From Thermococcus bergensis (GTDB lineage Archaea > Methanobacteriota_B > Thermococci > Thermococcales > Thermococcaceae), in contig NZ_JABFNK010000001.1 of NCBI RefSeq assembly GCF_020386975.1, positions 1-64,000 on the forward strand: a stretch of DNA of 64,000 nt, written 5' to 3'. Shown piece by piece: positions 36,706 through 45,006 of the stretch. Numbering within the stretch: position 1 is the first letter of the stretch; each line of letters opens with the position of its first letter. Both the position numbers and the translations under genes were made by a program. The notes below the pieces were generated by a model. It was not told where the DNA came from. It did not search any database and saw nothing but the letters and a program-made list of their open reading frames with translations.

Positions 36706-37529
36706 GCCTCTCTCCTCTTTATCTTCCTTATCTTCTTTTCCTTCCTTATGAGAGAGGCCTCCCCACCAGCTTGTTTTATGACCTGAAGTATCTCCGAGGC
36801 TATCTTCTCTAGCACTTCTTCGGCTTTATAGTAGTCCGGAGCGGTGATATCTATCCTGTACCTCGGTGCACCGAGATAACTAAACTTAACCTCTATTCCC
36901 TGCTCTTCATTCGCCCTGTCTCTGGCTCTTATAAGGGCTTCTTTTATGATTTCAATACCGTTAGGAGTCGGCACACTTATTTCAAACTCCGCATCTATTG
37001 TGACGGTTGGAATTTCAACATAGTTCTTAATTATCTCATCGAGAACCGGCAACCATTCTTCTGGGATGAGGTCTTTAAGAACTTCAATTCCGTTCTGGGC
37101 GGCATCTTCAAAAGCGGCATAAACCTCCCCATACTCTAATTCAAGGGGCACCCAAACTTCCTTCCATGCTGTTTCGAAGTCCTTACCGAGTTTTTCAGCC
37201 GCCATCTTTAAGAGGTTCTCCGCTTTTTGGGCCCTCTTGAACTCCTGAAGCTTCGCTTTCCTCTCTTGCTGCTTGACTCTCTTAAGGCTCAGGTCTATGT
37301 GGCCCTTGCTCGGGTCAACACGTATTACCTTTGCAACTATCTTCTGGCCTTCTTTGAGGTAGTCCCTAATATTTCTCACAAAAGTTGGAGCAACTTCGCT
37401 TATGTGCATAAAACCTTCTTTTCCAGGATACTCGTCAAGGGTCAAGAATGCACCATAATTGTGGATGCTCTTAACAGTGGCCACAACAAACTCTCCTTCT
37501 TCCGGAAATTCTCTAGCTCTCCTCGGCAT
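36702..37529 (-). CDS. Translation initiation factor aIF2, alpha subunit
   Basis: The 275-residue protein has an N-terminal S1/OB domain ([38 protein letters not shown]), a helical domain and the C-terminal alpha/beta domain ([20 protein letters not shown]). It stabilises initiator tRNA binding in the aIF2 ternary complex. I choose ATG 37529, with GGTGA 5 bases upstream, rather than the in-frame start at 37538. Confidence 0.95.
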   Translation of the reverse strand: MPRRAREFPEEGEFVVATVKSIHNYGAFLTLDEYPGKEGFMHISEVAPTFVRNIRDYLKEGQKIVAKVIRVDPSKGHIDLSLKRVKQQERKAKLQEFKRAQKAENLLKMAAEKLGKDFETAWKEVWVPLELEYGEVYAAFEDAAQNGIEVLKDLIPEEWLPVLDEIIKNYVEIPTVTIDAEFEISVPTPNGIEIIKEALIRARDRANEEQGIEVKFSYLGAPRYRIDITAPDYYKAEEVLEKIASEILQVIKQAGGEASLIRKEKKIRKIKRREA

Positions 37530-37609
37530 TTTCACCATCTCCCAAAAATTTTACCTAATAAAGGTTGGTTGTATGAGGTTTTTAAGGTTTTGGAGAAAAA
37601 TAAGAAAGA

Positions 37610-37807
37610 TCACTCAAGAACTTCTAGAATCTTCGCCTTTATGACTCCCTTTCCACCGGCTGGTTCAACAAGAGTTGAACCGCAAACCAAACAGCGTACT
37701 TTTGTAGCCGGGTGGCTGAAAACGATTTGCTCGTTTCCACAGTCAATGCACTTAACCTTGAGGAATCTTGACCTTGGCATTGGGATTAATTTCTCAGGTA
37801 TTGCCAT
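37610..37807 (-). CDS. rps27e: Ribosomal protein S27e
   Basis: The 65-residue protein has the zinc ribbon with [14 protein letters not shown] and [13 protein letters not shown], typical of archaeal S27e in the small subunit. It lies 11 bases after the L44e gene and precedes aIF2-alpha, the usual archaeal order. Confidence 0.97.
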   Translation of the reverse strand: MAIPEKLIPMPRSRFLKVKCIDCGNEQIVFSHPATKVRCLVCGSTLVEPAGGKGVIKAKILEVLE

Positions 37808-37818
37808 TTTTTCTCACC

Positions 37819-38097
37819 TCACACGAGTTCGAACTTCTTTACTCTAAATCCTTCGCCTCTTGTGTGTGCCTTTCCGCACTCTGTGCACACAAACCTAAGG
37901 TCAAGCTTCTTCACTGGCTTTTCTCTTCCAGCCGGGTTTGGCCTTGGGAAACCTTTGTAACCCTTGAGGATTCTTCTGAATCTTCTCTGACCTGCACTAA
38001 GCTCACTTCTTGGCCTCTTCTTCACTTTTTCTACCTTGTGAACTGTGTGCTTCTTACAAAACGGGCAGTATGTCCTCATCTGCTTTGGATATTTCAT
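37819..38097 (-). CDS. rpl44e: Ribosomal protein L44e
   Basis: The protein of about 92 residues starts [20 protein letters not shown] and has a second CxxC in [13 protein letters not shown] choose ATG 38097 because GGGAGGTGG lies just upstream; the longer ORF to 38151 has no support. It is the first gene of the ribosomal/aIF2 operon. The large-subunit protein lies near the E site. Confidence 0.96.
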   Translation of the reverse strand: MKYPKQMRTYCPFCKKHTVHKVEKVKKRPRSELSAGQRRFRRILKGYKGFPRPNPAGREKPVKKLDLRFVCTECGKAHTRGEGFRVKKFELV

Positions 38098-38214
38098 TTT
38101 TCCACCTCCCGAACACGCCCGGTAGGTTCCTTTACGGACACCCCCGAGCATGAACCCATGACAGTTCGAGAACCCCTAATATAAAACCCTTTAAAACATT
38201 TTTGGAAGCTCAGA

Positions 38215-38230
38215 AAAATTTTTAAATACA
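38215..38230 (+). promoter_or_regulatory. TATA box of the ferritin-like gene
   Basis: AAAAATTTTTAAATAC lies about 35-45 bases before the ATG at 38261 and is a good archaeal BRE/TATA match. Confidence 0.5.
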
Positions 38231-38260
38231 AAATGTTACTAAAAATCAGGGGTGGGAGCA

Positions 38261-38827
38261 ATGATGCTGGAAGAGTTTCTCTATGAAATTAAGGAAGTAG
38301 AAGAAAGAGAGCTGGAAGCCTACAAAAAACTTCTTAAAAAACTGAAAGACCCAGAATACGCAGACTTAAGAAACTTTCTTCTAAGATTAACCATAGATGA
38401 AGTGCTGCACAAACACATCTCCGAAGCCCTTGAAAAAGCTTACCAAGAAGTTAAAGAGCTTATAAAGGAATATACACCTGAAGAAGAAACAGAATTGGGA
38501 ACAGCCGTCCTCTTCCCGGGAATACCAACTATAATTCTTCCAACGGAAGTGAACGCCATTGGGACAAGAATTCCCTCAGATGAACTTTTAGAGGAATATT
38601 TCGGAGAATTCCCCGGAGAACCTGTAGTACCAGCGGAGCTCATGGAAGAGATTAGAGAGAAACTAAAGAATTACATAGAGAAGGAAGAGACACTCATAGA
38701 GAAGTACGAAAAACTTTCGGAGAAAGCCAAACACCCAGTGCTAAGGGGAATCGCAAAGGACATCAAAAACAATGAGGAACAGCACAAAAAGATGCTTGAA
38801 AAGCTCCTGGAGCACTACAAAAGCTGA
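38261..38827 (+). CDS. Ferritin-like helical-bundle protein
   Basis: The protein of about 188 residues is mostly helical, with an E-rich first helix (EFLYEIKEVEERELEAYKKL), a histidine-bearing second helix (LTIDEVLHKHISEALEKA) and a C-terminal helix (IAKDIKNNEEQHKKMLEKLL). The two E-x6-Y/E-x2-H-like patterns resemble rubrerythrin/ferritin-like folds, so metal binding is possible. ATG 38261 or 38264 is the start. It ends convergently with the LysO gene with a short overlap. The function is not known. Confidence 0.7.
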   Translation: MMLEEFLYEIKEVEERELEAYKKLLKKLKDPEYADLRNFLLRLTIDEVLHKHISEALEKAYQEVKELIKEYTPEEETELGTAVLFPGIPTIILPTEVNAIGTRIPSDELLEEYFGEFPGEPVVPAELMEEIREKLKNYIEKEETLIEKYEKLSEKAKHPVLRGIAKDIKNNEEQHKKMLEKLLEHYKS

Positions 38828-39402
38828 AGGATTAATGGAATTAAGAAAGGCGCTATAGCAGTTAAAATGAACCCATGAACAAACGCCAGAAGGGTTATCT
38901 CCGTTCCCCCAAATTTTACCATCAGGGGAAGAGTCGTATCCATTGTTGTTGCGCCTCCCATGACTATTGCCTTCTCTTTTGGAATCCTCTTTATTGCCAA
39001 GGGATAGAAAATAATCGTTAGAATCTCCCTCGTTAAGTTTGCCAGAAATCCAATTATCCCATATACTGGGGAATAATTCGCCAAAAGAGGGCCGGTTAGA
39101 GAGTACCACCCGAAACCTGCGGAGATGGCTAATCCCCATTTTGGAGAAACTTTTAAAAGAAAGGAAGCTAACAAACCGCCCATTAATGAACCTACAACGG
39201 TTGATGTCGGTAGTAAAATAGCCATTTTGCCGAGCCTTTTAAGTTCTTCCCTCAATCCCCTGCTCTTTCCGATATCGATGCCTATTATGAATATTAAGAG
39301 ATATAGCATAAGCTCATAGAGGTTGCCAAATTCTAAGCTCGTGTACTTCCCAACAAGCATGCCAAGGAGGAGAGATGAGATTACCAGATAAAGAACGCTC
39401 AC
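38815..39402 (-). CDS. LysO-type amino-acid exporter, C-terminal half (separate gene)
   Basis: The 195-residue membrane protein has about six hydrophobic segments and the DUF340/LysO motifs AISAGFGWYSLTGPLLANY and KAIVMGGATTMDTTLPLMV. LysO exports lysine and toxic analogues in bacteria. The start GTG overlaps the end of the N-terminal-half gene by 4 bases. Together the two encode one LysO-length protein. In bacteria the two halves are usually fused. Confidence 0.82.
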   Translation of the reverse strand: MSVLYLVISSLLLGMLVGKYTSLEFGNLYELMLYLLIFIIGIDIGKSRGLREELKRLGKMAILLPTSTVVGSLMGGLLASFLLKVSPKWGLAISAGFGWYSLTGPLLANYSPVYGIIGFLANLTREILTIIFYPLAIKRIPKEKAIVMGGATTMDTTLPLMVKFGGTEITLLAFVHGFILTAIAPFLIPLILQLL

Positions 39403-39638
39403 TCCCTCACCCCCAGCAGAGCTATGAGAAGGCTTCCGAGTATTGTGAACGAGGCAAACACAAGTGAAGAAATAAGGAGCTTGGGGGCGTCTATCTCCAC
39501 TCTGCCCGCTTCAACTCCCATGAAAAAGATCAAAAGCAGTAGGGCAACGCTCATTGGCCTGTCCATGCTGAACTTTATTCTATCCCTTAGCAGATAACCC
39601 ACAAAGATACCCAGTATAAGAGGTATGAAGATGTTCAT
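39399..39638 (-). CDS. LysO-type amino-acid exporter, N-terminal half (separate gene)
   Basis: The 79-residue protein has three hydrophobic segments with GILGIFVGYLLRD-like and LLLIFFMGVEAGR sequences. This is the first half of LysO (the DUF340 N-terminal unit). It is translationally coupled to the second half, so the subunits would be made together. The split is clean, without signs of decay, and is probably normal for this lineage. Confidence 0.78.
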   Translation of the reverse strand: MNIFIPLILGIFVGYLLRDRIKFSMDRPMSVALLLLIFFMGVEAGRVEIDAPKLLISSLVFASFTILGSLLIALLGVRE

Positions 39639-39671
39639 GTCTTAACCTAAAGTACATAAATATTAATAAAA

Positions 39672-40511
39672 TTACCGGACGCATTCGAGGGCTTTTTCGT
39701 AATCCTCTTTGCTCAATCTCCAGCCCATTGCACCGAAGTTTTCTTTGATGTGTTCTTTGTTTGTAGCTTTCGGAATCGCAACGACGTTTTCCTTCCAGAT
39801 TAGCCAGTTCAGCGCAACCTGAGCCGCTGTTTTGCCGTACCTTTTCCCTATCTCTGCCAGACAGCTGTTTCTTGCTAGGCTTCCCTTCTCTAGTGGAGTG
39901 TATGCCATCAACGTGATGCCTTCTTTTCTCATGTACTCCAGCAAGCCGCTTTCCTCTGGTCTGCGGTCTTTTAGGGAGTATTTCACCTGGTTTACCACGA
40001 TTTCATGCTTTCTCATAACTTCCTGGCTCCTCTTGAGAAGTTCAAGGTCGAAGTTGCTGACTCCTATATACCTGATTAACCCCTCATCAACGAGCTCCTC
40101 GAGGGCATGGAGGGTTTCTTCTATTTTCCTAAAGTCCTCAGTAGGCCAGTGAAGAAGGTAAAGGTCTATGTAGGTCCCCAACCTCTTTGCGCTTGCCCTT
40201 GCCGCTTTTTTGGCACTCTCGTATCCAAAATGTGTGGGCCAGATTTTGCTCACTATGAAGATGTCCTCCCTCTCAAATCCTTCTATGGCTTTTCCAACGA
40301 GCTCCTCGCTGTGCCCGGAGGCGTAGAATTCCGCCGTGTCTATGAGGTTTATCCCAAGCTCAAGCCCGTATCTGAGGGCTTCTATGTGTTCCTTATCCTT
40401 TGAGTAATCCGGAGTCTCCCAGCCTCCCACTCCCCAAGTTCCCATTCCAATAGCCGTAACCTTGTCATCTCCGATTCTTTTTAGGTCATTAAACGGCTTA
40501 ACCCGTTTCAT
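39672..40511 (-). CDS. Aldo/keto reductase
   Basis: The 279-residue protein has the AKR signatures: D and Y of NLIDTAEFYASGHSEELVGK, K of FIVSKIWPTHFG, H of YLLHWPTEDF, and YIGVSNFD. It reduces aldehydes or ketones with NAD(P)H. I place the start at ATG 40511 with GGAGGCG upstream, inside the end of the preceding MIP18-like gene, so it is co-translated with the Fe-S-assembly-type pair. Confidence 0.92.
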   Translation of the reverse strand: MKRVKPFNDLKRIGDDKVTAIGMGTWGVGGWETPDYSKDKEHIEALRYGLELGINLIDTAEFYASGHSEELVGKAIEGFEREDIFIVSKIWPTHFGYESAKKAARASAKRLGTYIDLYLLHWPTEDFRKIEETLHALEELVDEGLIRYIGVSNFDLELLKRSQEVMRKHEIVVNQVKYSLKDRRPEESGLLEYMRKEGITLMAYTPLEKGSLARNSCLAEIGKRYGKTAAQVALNWLIWKENVVAIPKATNKEHIKENFGAMGWRLSKEDYEKALECVR

Positions 40512-40857
40512 CTTTCCACGCCTCCAGCAGGAGTCCAATTTCGTTATATACCTCAATGCTCCTAAAACCCTTTTTCTTCAATACTTCAATGATATCCCCA
40601 ACAATTTTTCTCTGCACGTTCATCGCTATCGCCTGGCAAAAATGGCACTCTGGAGTAGTTTTGGCAAACAAAAGCCACACCATGACTTTTTCGTTCTCCA
40701 CAGTTAAACCGTACAGCAGCCCTTCGTCCACAATGTTAAGCTCCGTTTCAGGGTCTTTAACATTCCTGAGTTCCTTAACAACTTCCTCAACTTCAGGGGG
40801 GAGATCCTTTATTTTTCCGGGTTTTTGTTTTTCTTTGAGGAAATCCAGAAATCCCAT
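40498..40857 (-). CDS. MIP18/DUF59-family protein 1
   Basis: The protein of about 119 residues has the DUF59 pattern LRNVKDPETELNIVDEGLLY and a conserved-cysteine region ECHFCQAIAMNVQ. Members help deliver Fe-S clusters. The start is ATG 40857, or GTG 40866 overlapping the upstream gene. It stands next to a paralogue and upstream of an aldo/keto reductase. Confidence 0.82.
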   Translation of the reverse strand: MGFLDFLKEKQKPGKIKDLPPEVEEVVKELRNVKDPETELNIVDEGLLYGLTVENEKVMVWLLFAKTTPECHFCQAIAMNVQRKIVGDIIEVLKKKGFRSIEVYNEIGLLLEAWKDETG

Positions 40858-40862
40858 TATCC

Positions 40863-41183
40863 TCACTTCTTCTCAAATTTTGCCAGAAGGTTGTTTTTCA
40901 TGTCATATATGTAAACCCTCGAAAACTTCACAAGGGCAAAACGCTCCATTATGTCCCCTATTATCTTGGAATGGGCTATTGCAGCGCCTCCGATCATATT
41001 GTAGTAGGAATTGCTCTCCACAGCCAGCCACAGCTTAAGAGTGTCATCGCCAACTTCAAGCCCTGCCAGAAGCCCAGCGTCGAGTATATTCATAGTGCTT
41101 ATTGGGTCAATAACCGTGCTCAACTCCTCAAGAACTTCCCTATATTCCGGAGGGTACTCCCTATCATTTCTATAAACTTTCAT
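40863..41183 (-). CDS. MIP18/DUF59-family protein 2
   Basis: The 106-residue protein repeats the DUF59 layout (LSTVIDPISTMNILDAGLLAG) but lacks the cysteine motif of its neighbour: the equivalent region reads SNSYYNMIGGAAIAHSKIIGD. It is thus a diverged paralogue, possibly a heteromeric partner. It overlaps the next gene by 4 bases at its 3' end and follows the molybdopterin oxidoreductase gene on the same strand after a 59-base gap. Confidence 0.78.
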   Translation of the reverse strand: MKVYRNDREYPPEYREVLEELSTVIDPISTMNILDAGLLAGLEVGDDTLKLWLAVESNSYYNMIGGAAIAHSKIIGDIMERFALVKFSRVYIYDMKNNLLAKFEKK

Positions 41184-41242
41184 TTTTCCTCACCGCTTAA
41201 GAATTGGAGGGAATACATAAAAACATTTTTGGACAAATTTGG

Positions 41243-43150
41243 TTAGACCTTCCTTACCTCAACCCACGTGGAGTGAAATGCGGAAGCGTTTCCATAACCT
41301 TCAACGGTCTCATCCGTTGTGAGGAAGTTTACATTCCAGCCGAGCAGTCTAACCCAGAAGGCCTTGTAAAGAACCACGACACCTTCAGGAACATCTTTGC
41401 TAATCTTTGCCACCGTTCTTATTTTTCCGTGTTCGTTGAATACCTCCACTTCATCGTTTTCCTTAATCCCCCTTGCCTCAGCATCCCTGGGGTTGATGTA
41501 CAGGCAGGGGTCGATTATGTTGTATGTGTTGTGGTACTGGCTTGTTATCGTTAGCTTCCAAGTTGGACTCAGAAGCTGGAGTCCTTTTCTTTTCAGGGGC
41601 TTGTACTCAGGGAAAGGCGAAAGGCCCCTTTCAAGGGCTCTCTGGGAGTGGAACTCTATTTTCCCACTTGGGGTGTCATATTTTCTCTCTTTTGCTTCAA
41701 CTTTTACAAAACCTTTCTTTTTAAGCTCATCCAAGCTTAAACCGTTTATCTCCAGGACCTTCTTTATCACTTCCTCATCGCTCTCGTAAAGGTAGGGATT
41801 CTTTATGTCAAGGGCTTTAGCCAGCATTCTGGTCACTTCACTGTTGCTCTTCCCATAGAGCCTCGTCACTGGCTCGTTTAAGGCAACGTAGCGGTGGTAG
41901 TATGAATCGGCAATGTCGAGCCTCTCAAAGAATGTATTCGCAGGTAAGACCACATGAGAGTAAAGGGCGGTGTCGGTTAAAAAGATGTCATGAGTCACGA
42001 CAAATACGTCATTTTCCATTATGGCCTTTCTTAATCTGCTTTGATTTGGAAGCGAAGCCAACGGGTTGGAGTTGTATATGTAGAGAAACTTTATTTCTCC
42101 CCGCTCTATATATTCGGCAAGCTTCACCTGGGGTATACTCTTGGCAGGCTTTGTCCTTAAAAAAGCTCCCTCTGCATAGCTTTTGTCGATTGTTTTCATA
42201 TCGTAGATAAAGCCAAACTTATGTCCCACAAGGGCTGGGAGAACAGAGATAGCCCTCACGGCTTCTCCACCATTGAGGGAGCGCTGAAAACCATACCCGA
42301 TATGGATGACTCCTTTCTTCTCGGAATACTCAAAGGCAAACTCCTCTATTCTATCCTTCTCAATTCCAGTTTCCTCGCTTACGAAATCAAGGTTTATCTT
42401 TTTGAGGGATTCCATAAACTCTTCAAACCCGTATACGTTTTCTCTGACGAAGTCCTTATCGTAGAGTTCGTTTTCCACGATTATCTTTGCAATCCCCAGG
42501 GCAAAAAGAGCATCCGTGTTTGGTCTTATCTGGAAAAACTTTTCGCTCCTTTTTGCGGTCTCTGTTTTAACAACATCAACAACCCATTTTTCAAGGCTGT
42601 ACTTTTTCGCAAGCATGAATCCATGGAGATTAGTCCAGAATGCGTTTATCCCCCAGTACACGATAAGCTTTTGGTTCTTGAGCTCCTCCGGATCCATTCC
42701 CACGGCAGTCCCATAGACGTCCCTCAAAGCCTCCTGACCAGCCCTGTCGCATATTCCATAATCAAGCATTGCAGTGTTGAGGTAATGGAAAAGCCTCAGC
42801 GGAAAAGCGTAGTTAACAACCCCTCTATCGCCAGCATAGTTGTAAACAAGGACGCTCTCGCTTCCGTATTCATCTATGGTTTCCTTCAGTTTATCCGCAA
42901 CGGCTTTGATAGCCTCTTCCCACTCAGCTTCCCTGAATTCATCCTTTAGTGTTTCTCTCATTAACGGCTTTTTTAACCGCTCTTCGCTGTGGAACCACTT
43001 CGGAAGAAGAGCTCCCTTTGGACATAAAAAGCCCCTCGTTACTGGGTGCTCAGGATTCCCTCTAACGAATAGCTTTCCCTCTCTGAGCTCGCTTATGATT
43101 GCGCAGGTGTCGTAGCAGTCTCTCATGCAAACGCTGAACATGGAAAACAC
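41243..43150 (-). CDS. Molybdopterin (tungstopterin) oxidoreductase, Fe-S N-terminus
   Basis: The 635-residue protein begins with the 4Fe-4S cysteines CMRDCYDTC and, after 27 residues, GFLCPKGALLP. The molybdopterin domains follow (KLIVYWGINAFWTNLHGFM, FLYIYNSNPLASLPNQSRL, VVLPANTFFERLDIADSYY) and the dinucleotide-binding C-terminal domain begins near ITSQYHNTYN. The length is like short formate dehydrogenase or polysulfide/thiosulfate reductase catalytic subunits. No twin-Arg signal is seen, so it is cytoplasmic. The substrate is unclear. It lies one base downstream of the gins51 gene. Confidence 0.88.
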   Translation of the reverse strand: MFSMFSVCMRDCYDTCAIISELREGKLFVRGNPEHPVTRGFLCPKGALLPKWFHSEERLKKPLMRETLKDEFREAEWEEAIKAVADKLKETIDEYGSESVLVYNYAGDRGVVNYAFPLRLFHYLNTAMLDYGICDRAGQEALRDVYGTAVGMDPEELKNQKLIVYWGINAFWTNLHGFMLAKKYSLEKWVVDVVKTETAKRSEKFFQIRPNTDALFALGIAKIIVENELYDKDFVRENVYGFEEFMESLKKINLDFVSEETGIEKDRIEEFAFEYSEKKGVIHIGYGFQRSLNGGEAVRAISVLPALVGHKFGFIYDMKTIDKSYAEGAFLRTKPAKSIPQVKLAEYIERGEIKFLYIYNSNPLASLPNQSRLRKAIMENDVFVVTHDIFLTDTALYSHVVLPANTFFERLDIADSYYHRYVALNEPVTRLYGKSNSEVTRMLAKALDIKNPYLYESDEEVIKKVLEINGLSLDELKKKGFVKVEAKERKYDTPSGKIEFHSQRALERGLSPFPEYKPLKRKGLQLLSPTWKLTITSQYHNTYNIIDPCLYINPRDAEARGIKENDEVEVFNEHGKIRTVAKISKDVPEGVVVLYKAFWVRLLGWNVNFLTTDETVEGYGNASAFHSTWVEVRKV

Positions 43151-43714
43151 CTAATGGGAAATGCTCACCCTTCTAGCCGCTTCTCTCTGAACTAGAACAT
43201 GCCCAAGGGTTCTCGGAAGAGTAACTAGATCTCCTGCCTTGAAGGGTCCATATTCCCTCAAGCGTTCGTCCATGACCTTTGGAATATCTTCGAGAATAAG
43301 ATAAGCTTCCCAAATCTGCTTCCCGCTCTCGGGAATTTTTTCTTCAACTTCTTCCTCAACAACTTCAAATTCTTCTTCCATAGGTATCTGCTCTCTGTTT
43401 ACAAACGCTAGAAGCAGAGAGAAGATTTTCCTCTCTTCACCTGCAAGATTGTGGGGCCTTCCCTCAAAGACCATGTCAACTATTTTATGGAGCCTCACAC
43501 GGAGTATTTCTTTGATAAGCTTTTCCGCAACATTCATCTCTGCAAGGTATAGCTTTTCTTCGAGTTCTTCCCCCCTCTCCTTGGAAGACTCTGCCCTAAG
43601 CTTTAATGCCTTTACAAGGCTGTCAAACTCTTTGTAAAATTCATCGTCTAGGGAAATCAGTTCGTTTGAAGATAGCTCCATTTCCAGAAGTTCCCTGAGC
43701 TTTGCAAGATCCAA
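43151..43714 (-). CDS. GINS complex subunit Gins51 (Gins15)
   Basis: The protein of about 187 residues reads LDLAKLRELLEMELSSNELI and LVTLPRTLGHVLVQREAARR (C-terminal B domain), as in archaeal Gins51. GINS joins MCM and GAN/RecJ in the replicative helicase. I favour TTG 43714 because GGTGG is 4-5 bases upstream; GTG 43723 lies on the ribosome site itself. The order Gins51, PCNA, TFS is conserved in Thermococcales. Confidence 0.9.
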   Translation of the reverse strand: MDLAKLRELLEMELSSNELISLDDEFYKEFDSLVKALKLRAESSKERGEELEEKLYLAEMNVAEKLIKEILRVRLHKIVDMVFEGRPHNLAGEERKIFSLLLAFVNREQIPMEEEFEVVEEEVEEKIPESGKQIWEAYLILEDIPKVMDERLREYGPFKAGDLVTLPRTLGHVLVQREAARRVSISH

Positions 43715-43745
43715 TTTAACCACCTAAAAAAATAGTATGAGGAGG

Positions 43746-44495
43746 TCACTCCTCAACTCTCGGAGCAAGTAAGAACGTAAGCCTTCCTTCGTCTCTGATT
43801 GGATAGTCCATCTGGAGGGGCATTTCGTTTCCGAATCTGAGAACGACTTCGTCGGCTTTTCCAATTCCCTTGACCATATCTGCGAGGTAGCTGACACCAT
43901 AGGCGCTCTTAGTTTCTTCCTCAACTTCAAGGTCGAGCAGGCCTTCGTCTTCCAGTGTGAGCTTTATCTCAACTTCTTGAGTCTCGCCCTCTGCCCTCAT
44001 AATGAACTCATTTGGCTTGGCAATGAACTTTATGGAGTCGCTAACAAGGGAAGCATCTTTAACTGCCTCTTTTAGGACCTCACCTAGAACAACAGCTTTT
44101 ACAGTGAATGGAAGCTCAGGAAGCTCGAGCTCGAGCTCTTCAACTTCAATGAGGGGAAGTCTGAATGTCCTTTTTGCGGTTCCTTCGAGTGTTACCTCAA
44201 GGAAGTTCTCCTCACCTTTCTTGAGAATGAGTATATCTTTGCTCTTTCCTCTCTTGAGAATTTTCTTGAAGTGATCCATATTAATGCCAATTGTTTCCTC
44301 TGCCTCGACCTCATATTTGGTAAAGATTCCAGCTGGGAGGTTAAGGTCAATTAAAACAACTCTGCTTGGATCCATAGCTCTCATTGATATGCCTTCTTCT
44401 GTAACTTTAAAGGCAGCTTCATCAATTAAATTGCTTGCCGTGTCTATCAAGCTTGCAAAATCCTTTGCCCCATCAAAAACTACCTCGAATGGCAT
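43746..44495 (-). CDS. pcn: PCNA sliding clamp
   Basis: The 249-residue protein reads MPFEVVFDGAKDFASLIDTA, has the linker region ELELPELPFTVKAVV and ends with TFLLAPRVEE, matching Thermococcales PCNA. It forms a trimeric ring that tethers polymerases, FEN1, ligase and other PIP-box proteins. ATG 44495 has GAGGGAT upstream. It lies between Gins51 and a small gene downstream of TFS. Confidence 0.97.
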   Translation of the reverse strand: MPFEVVFDGAKDFASLIDTASNLIDEAAFKVTEEGISMRAMDPSRVVLIDLNLPAGIFTKYEVEAEETIGINMDHFKKILKRGKSKDILILKKGEENFLEVTLEGTAKRTFRLPLIEVEELELELPELPFTVKAVVLGEVLKEAVKDASLVSDSIKFIAKPNEFIMRAEGETQEVEIKLTLEDEGLLDLEVEEETKSAYGVSYLADMVKGIGKADEVVLRFGNEMPLQMDYPIRDEGRLTFLLAPRVEE

Positions 44496-44497
44496 GT

Positions 44498-44668
44498 TTA
44501 TCCCTCCATATCGTTGAGAATTTTAGCCATCAACCTTATTCTTTCTTTACCTCTCCATAAATAAGTTTTTCCATTGTTCACATCGGGTATCCTTCTATAT
44601 GCTTCATCCAACTCCTTTAAAGCTTTTTCTACAAGACGTTTAAGCACCTCTAGTTCAAGCTTCTCCAT
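44498..44668 (-). CDS. Small helical protein between TFS and PCNA, 56 residues
   Basis: I place the start at ATG 44668 (MEKLELEVLKRLVEKALKEL) because GGTGA lies 6 bases upstream; the longer ORF overlaps TFS. The protein is helical, with a positively charged end (KTYLWRGKERIRLM). It sits inside the TFS-PCNA-Gins51 operon with 2 bases to pcn. I do not recognise a function. Confidence 0.6.
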   Translation of the reverse strand: MEKLELEVLKRLVEKALKELDEAYRRIPDVNNGKTYLWRGKERIRLMAKILNDMEG

Positions 44669-44679
44669 TTGTTTCACCG

Positions 44680-45006
44680 CTACTCGTAGCTCCTCCATGT
44701 GTGGCCACACTTTGTACAGCGGTAGAAGATCGTTGAAGGTTCATCTCCCGCCCTTGTTTGCATTTCCCACCAGTAGGCTTCATCGTTACCGCACTTCGGA
44801 CAGGTTATTTTTACCTTTGGAAGTGTAGCTACGTCCTGCTCAATAACAGGTATGTCCTCCCTTTCGTGTTTAACTTTTTGCGTTATCCTGTATCTGCTAG
44901 CAGCTTCTGGATCAAGTGGCTCCTCATACCCGCACTTCCTGCACACAAAAACTCCCTTTTTCTTATCCGGTAACATTATGCTCCCACACTTTGGACAGAA
45001 TTTCAT
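44680..45006 (-). CDS. Transcription factor S (TFS/TFIIS-like)
   Basis: The 108-residue protein has an N-terminal zinc ribbon (MKFCPKCGSIMLP, FVCRKCGYEE) and a C-terminal ribbon (KITCPKCGNDEAYWW, YRCTKCGHTWRSYE) with the catalytic Asp-Glu hairpin RAGDEPST. It stimulates RNA cleavage by arrested RNA polymerase. It is first in the operon with the small gene, PCNA and Gins51. Confidence 0.97.
   Translation of the reverse strand: MKFCPKCGSIMLPDKKKGVFVCRKCGYEEPLDPEAASRYRITQKVKHEREDIPVIEQDVATLPKVKITCPKCGNDEAYWWEMQTRAGDEPSTIFYRCTKCGHTWRSYE

Noticed and set aside
38100-38180. tRNA-like sequence with GTTCGAGAACCCC upstream of the L44e gene
   Set aside because: No matching T stem, no anticodon arm and no acceptor stem can be folded. 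It is the L44e upstream region.
39399-39402. Frameshift that split a single LysO gene
   Set aside because: The two halves have a normal GTG/TGA overlap, and each ends and begins at domain borders. A natural two-gene arrangement is more likely than a mutation.
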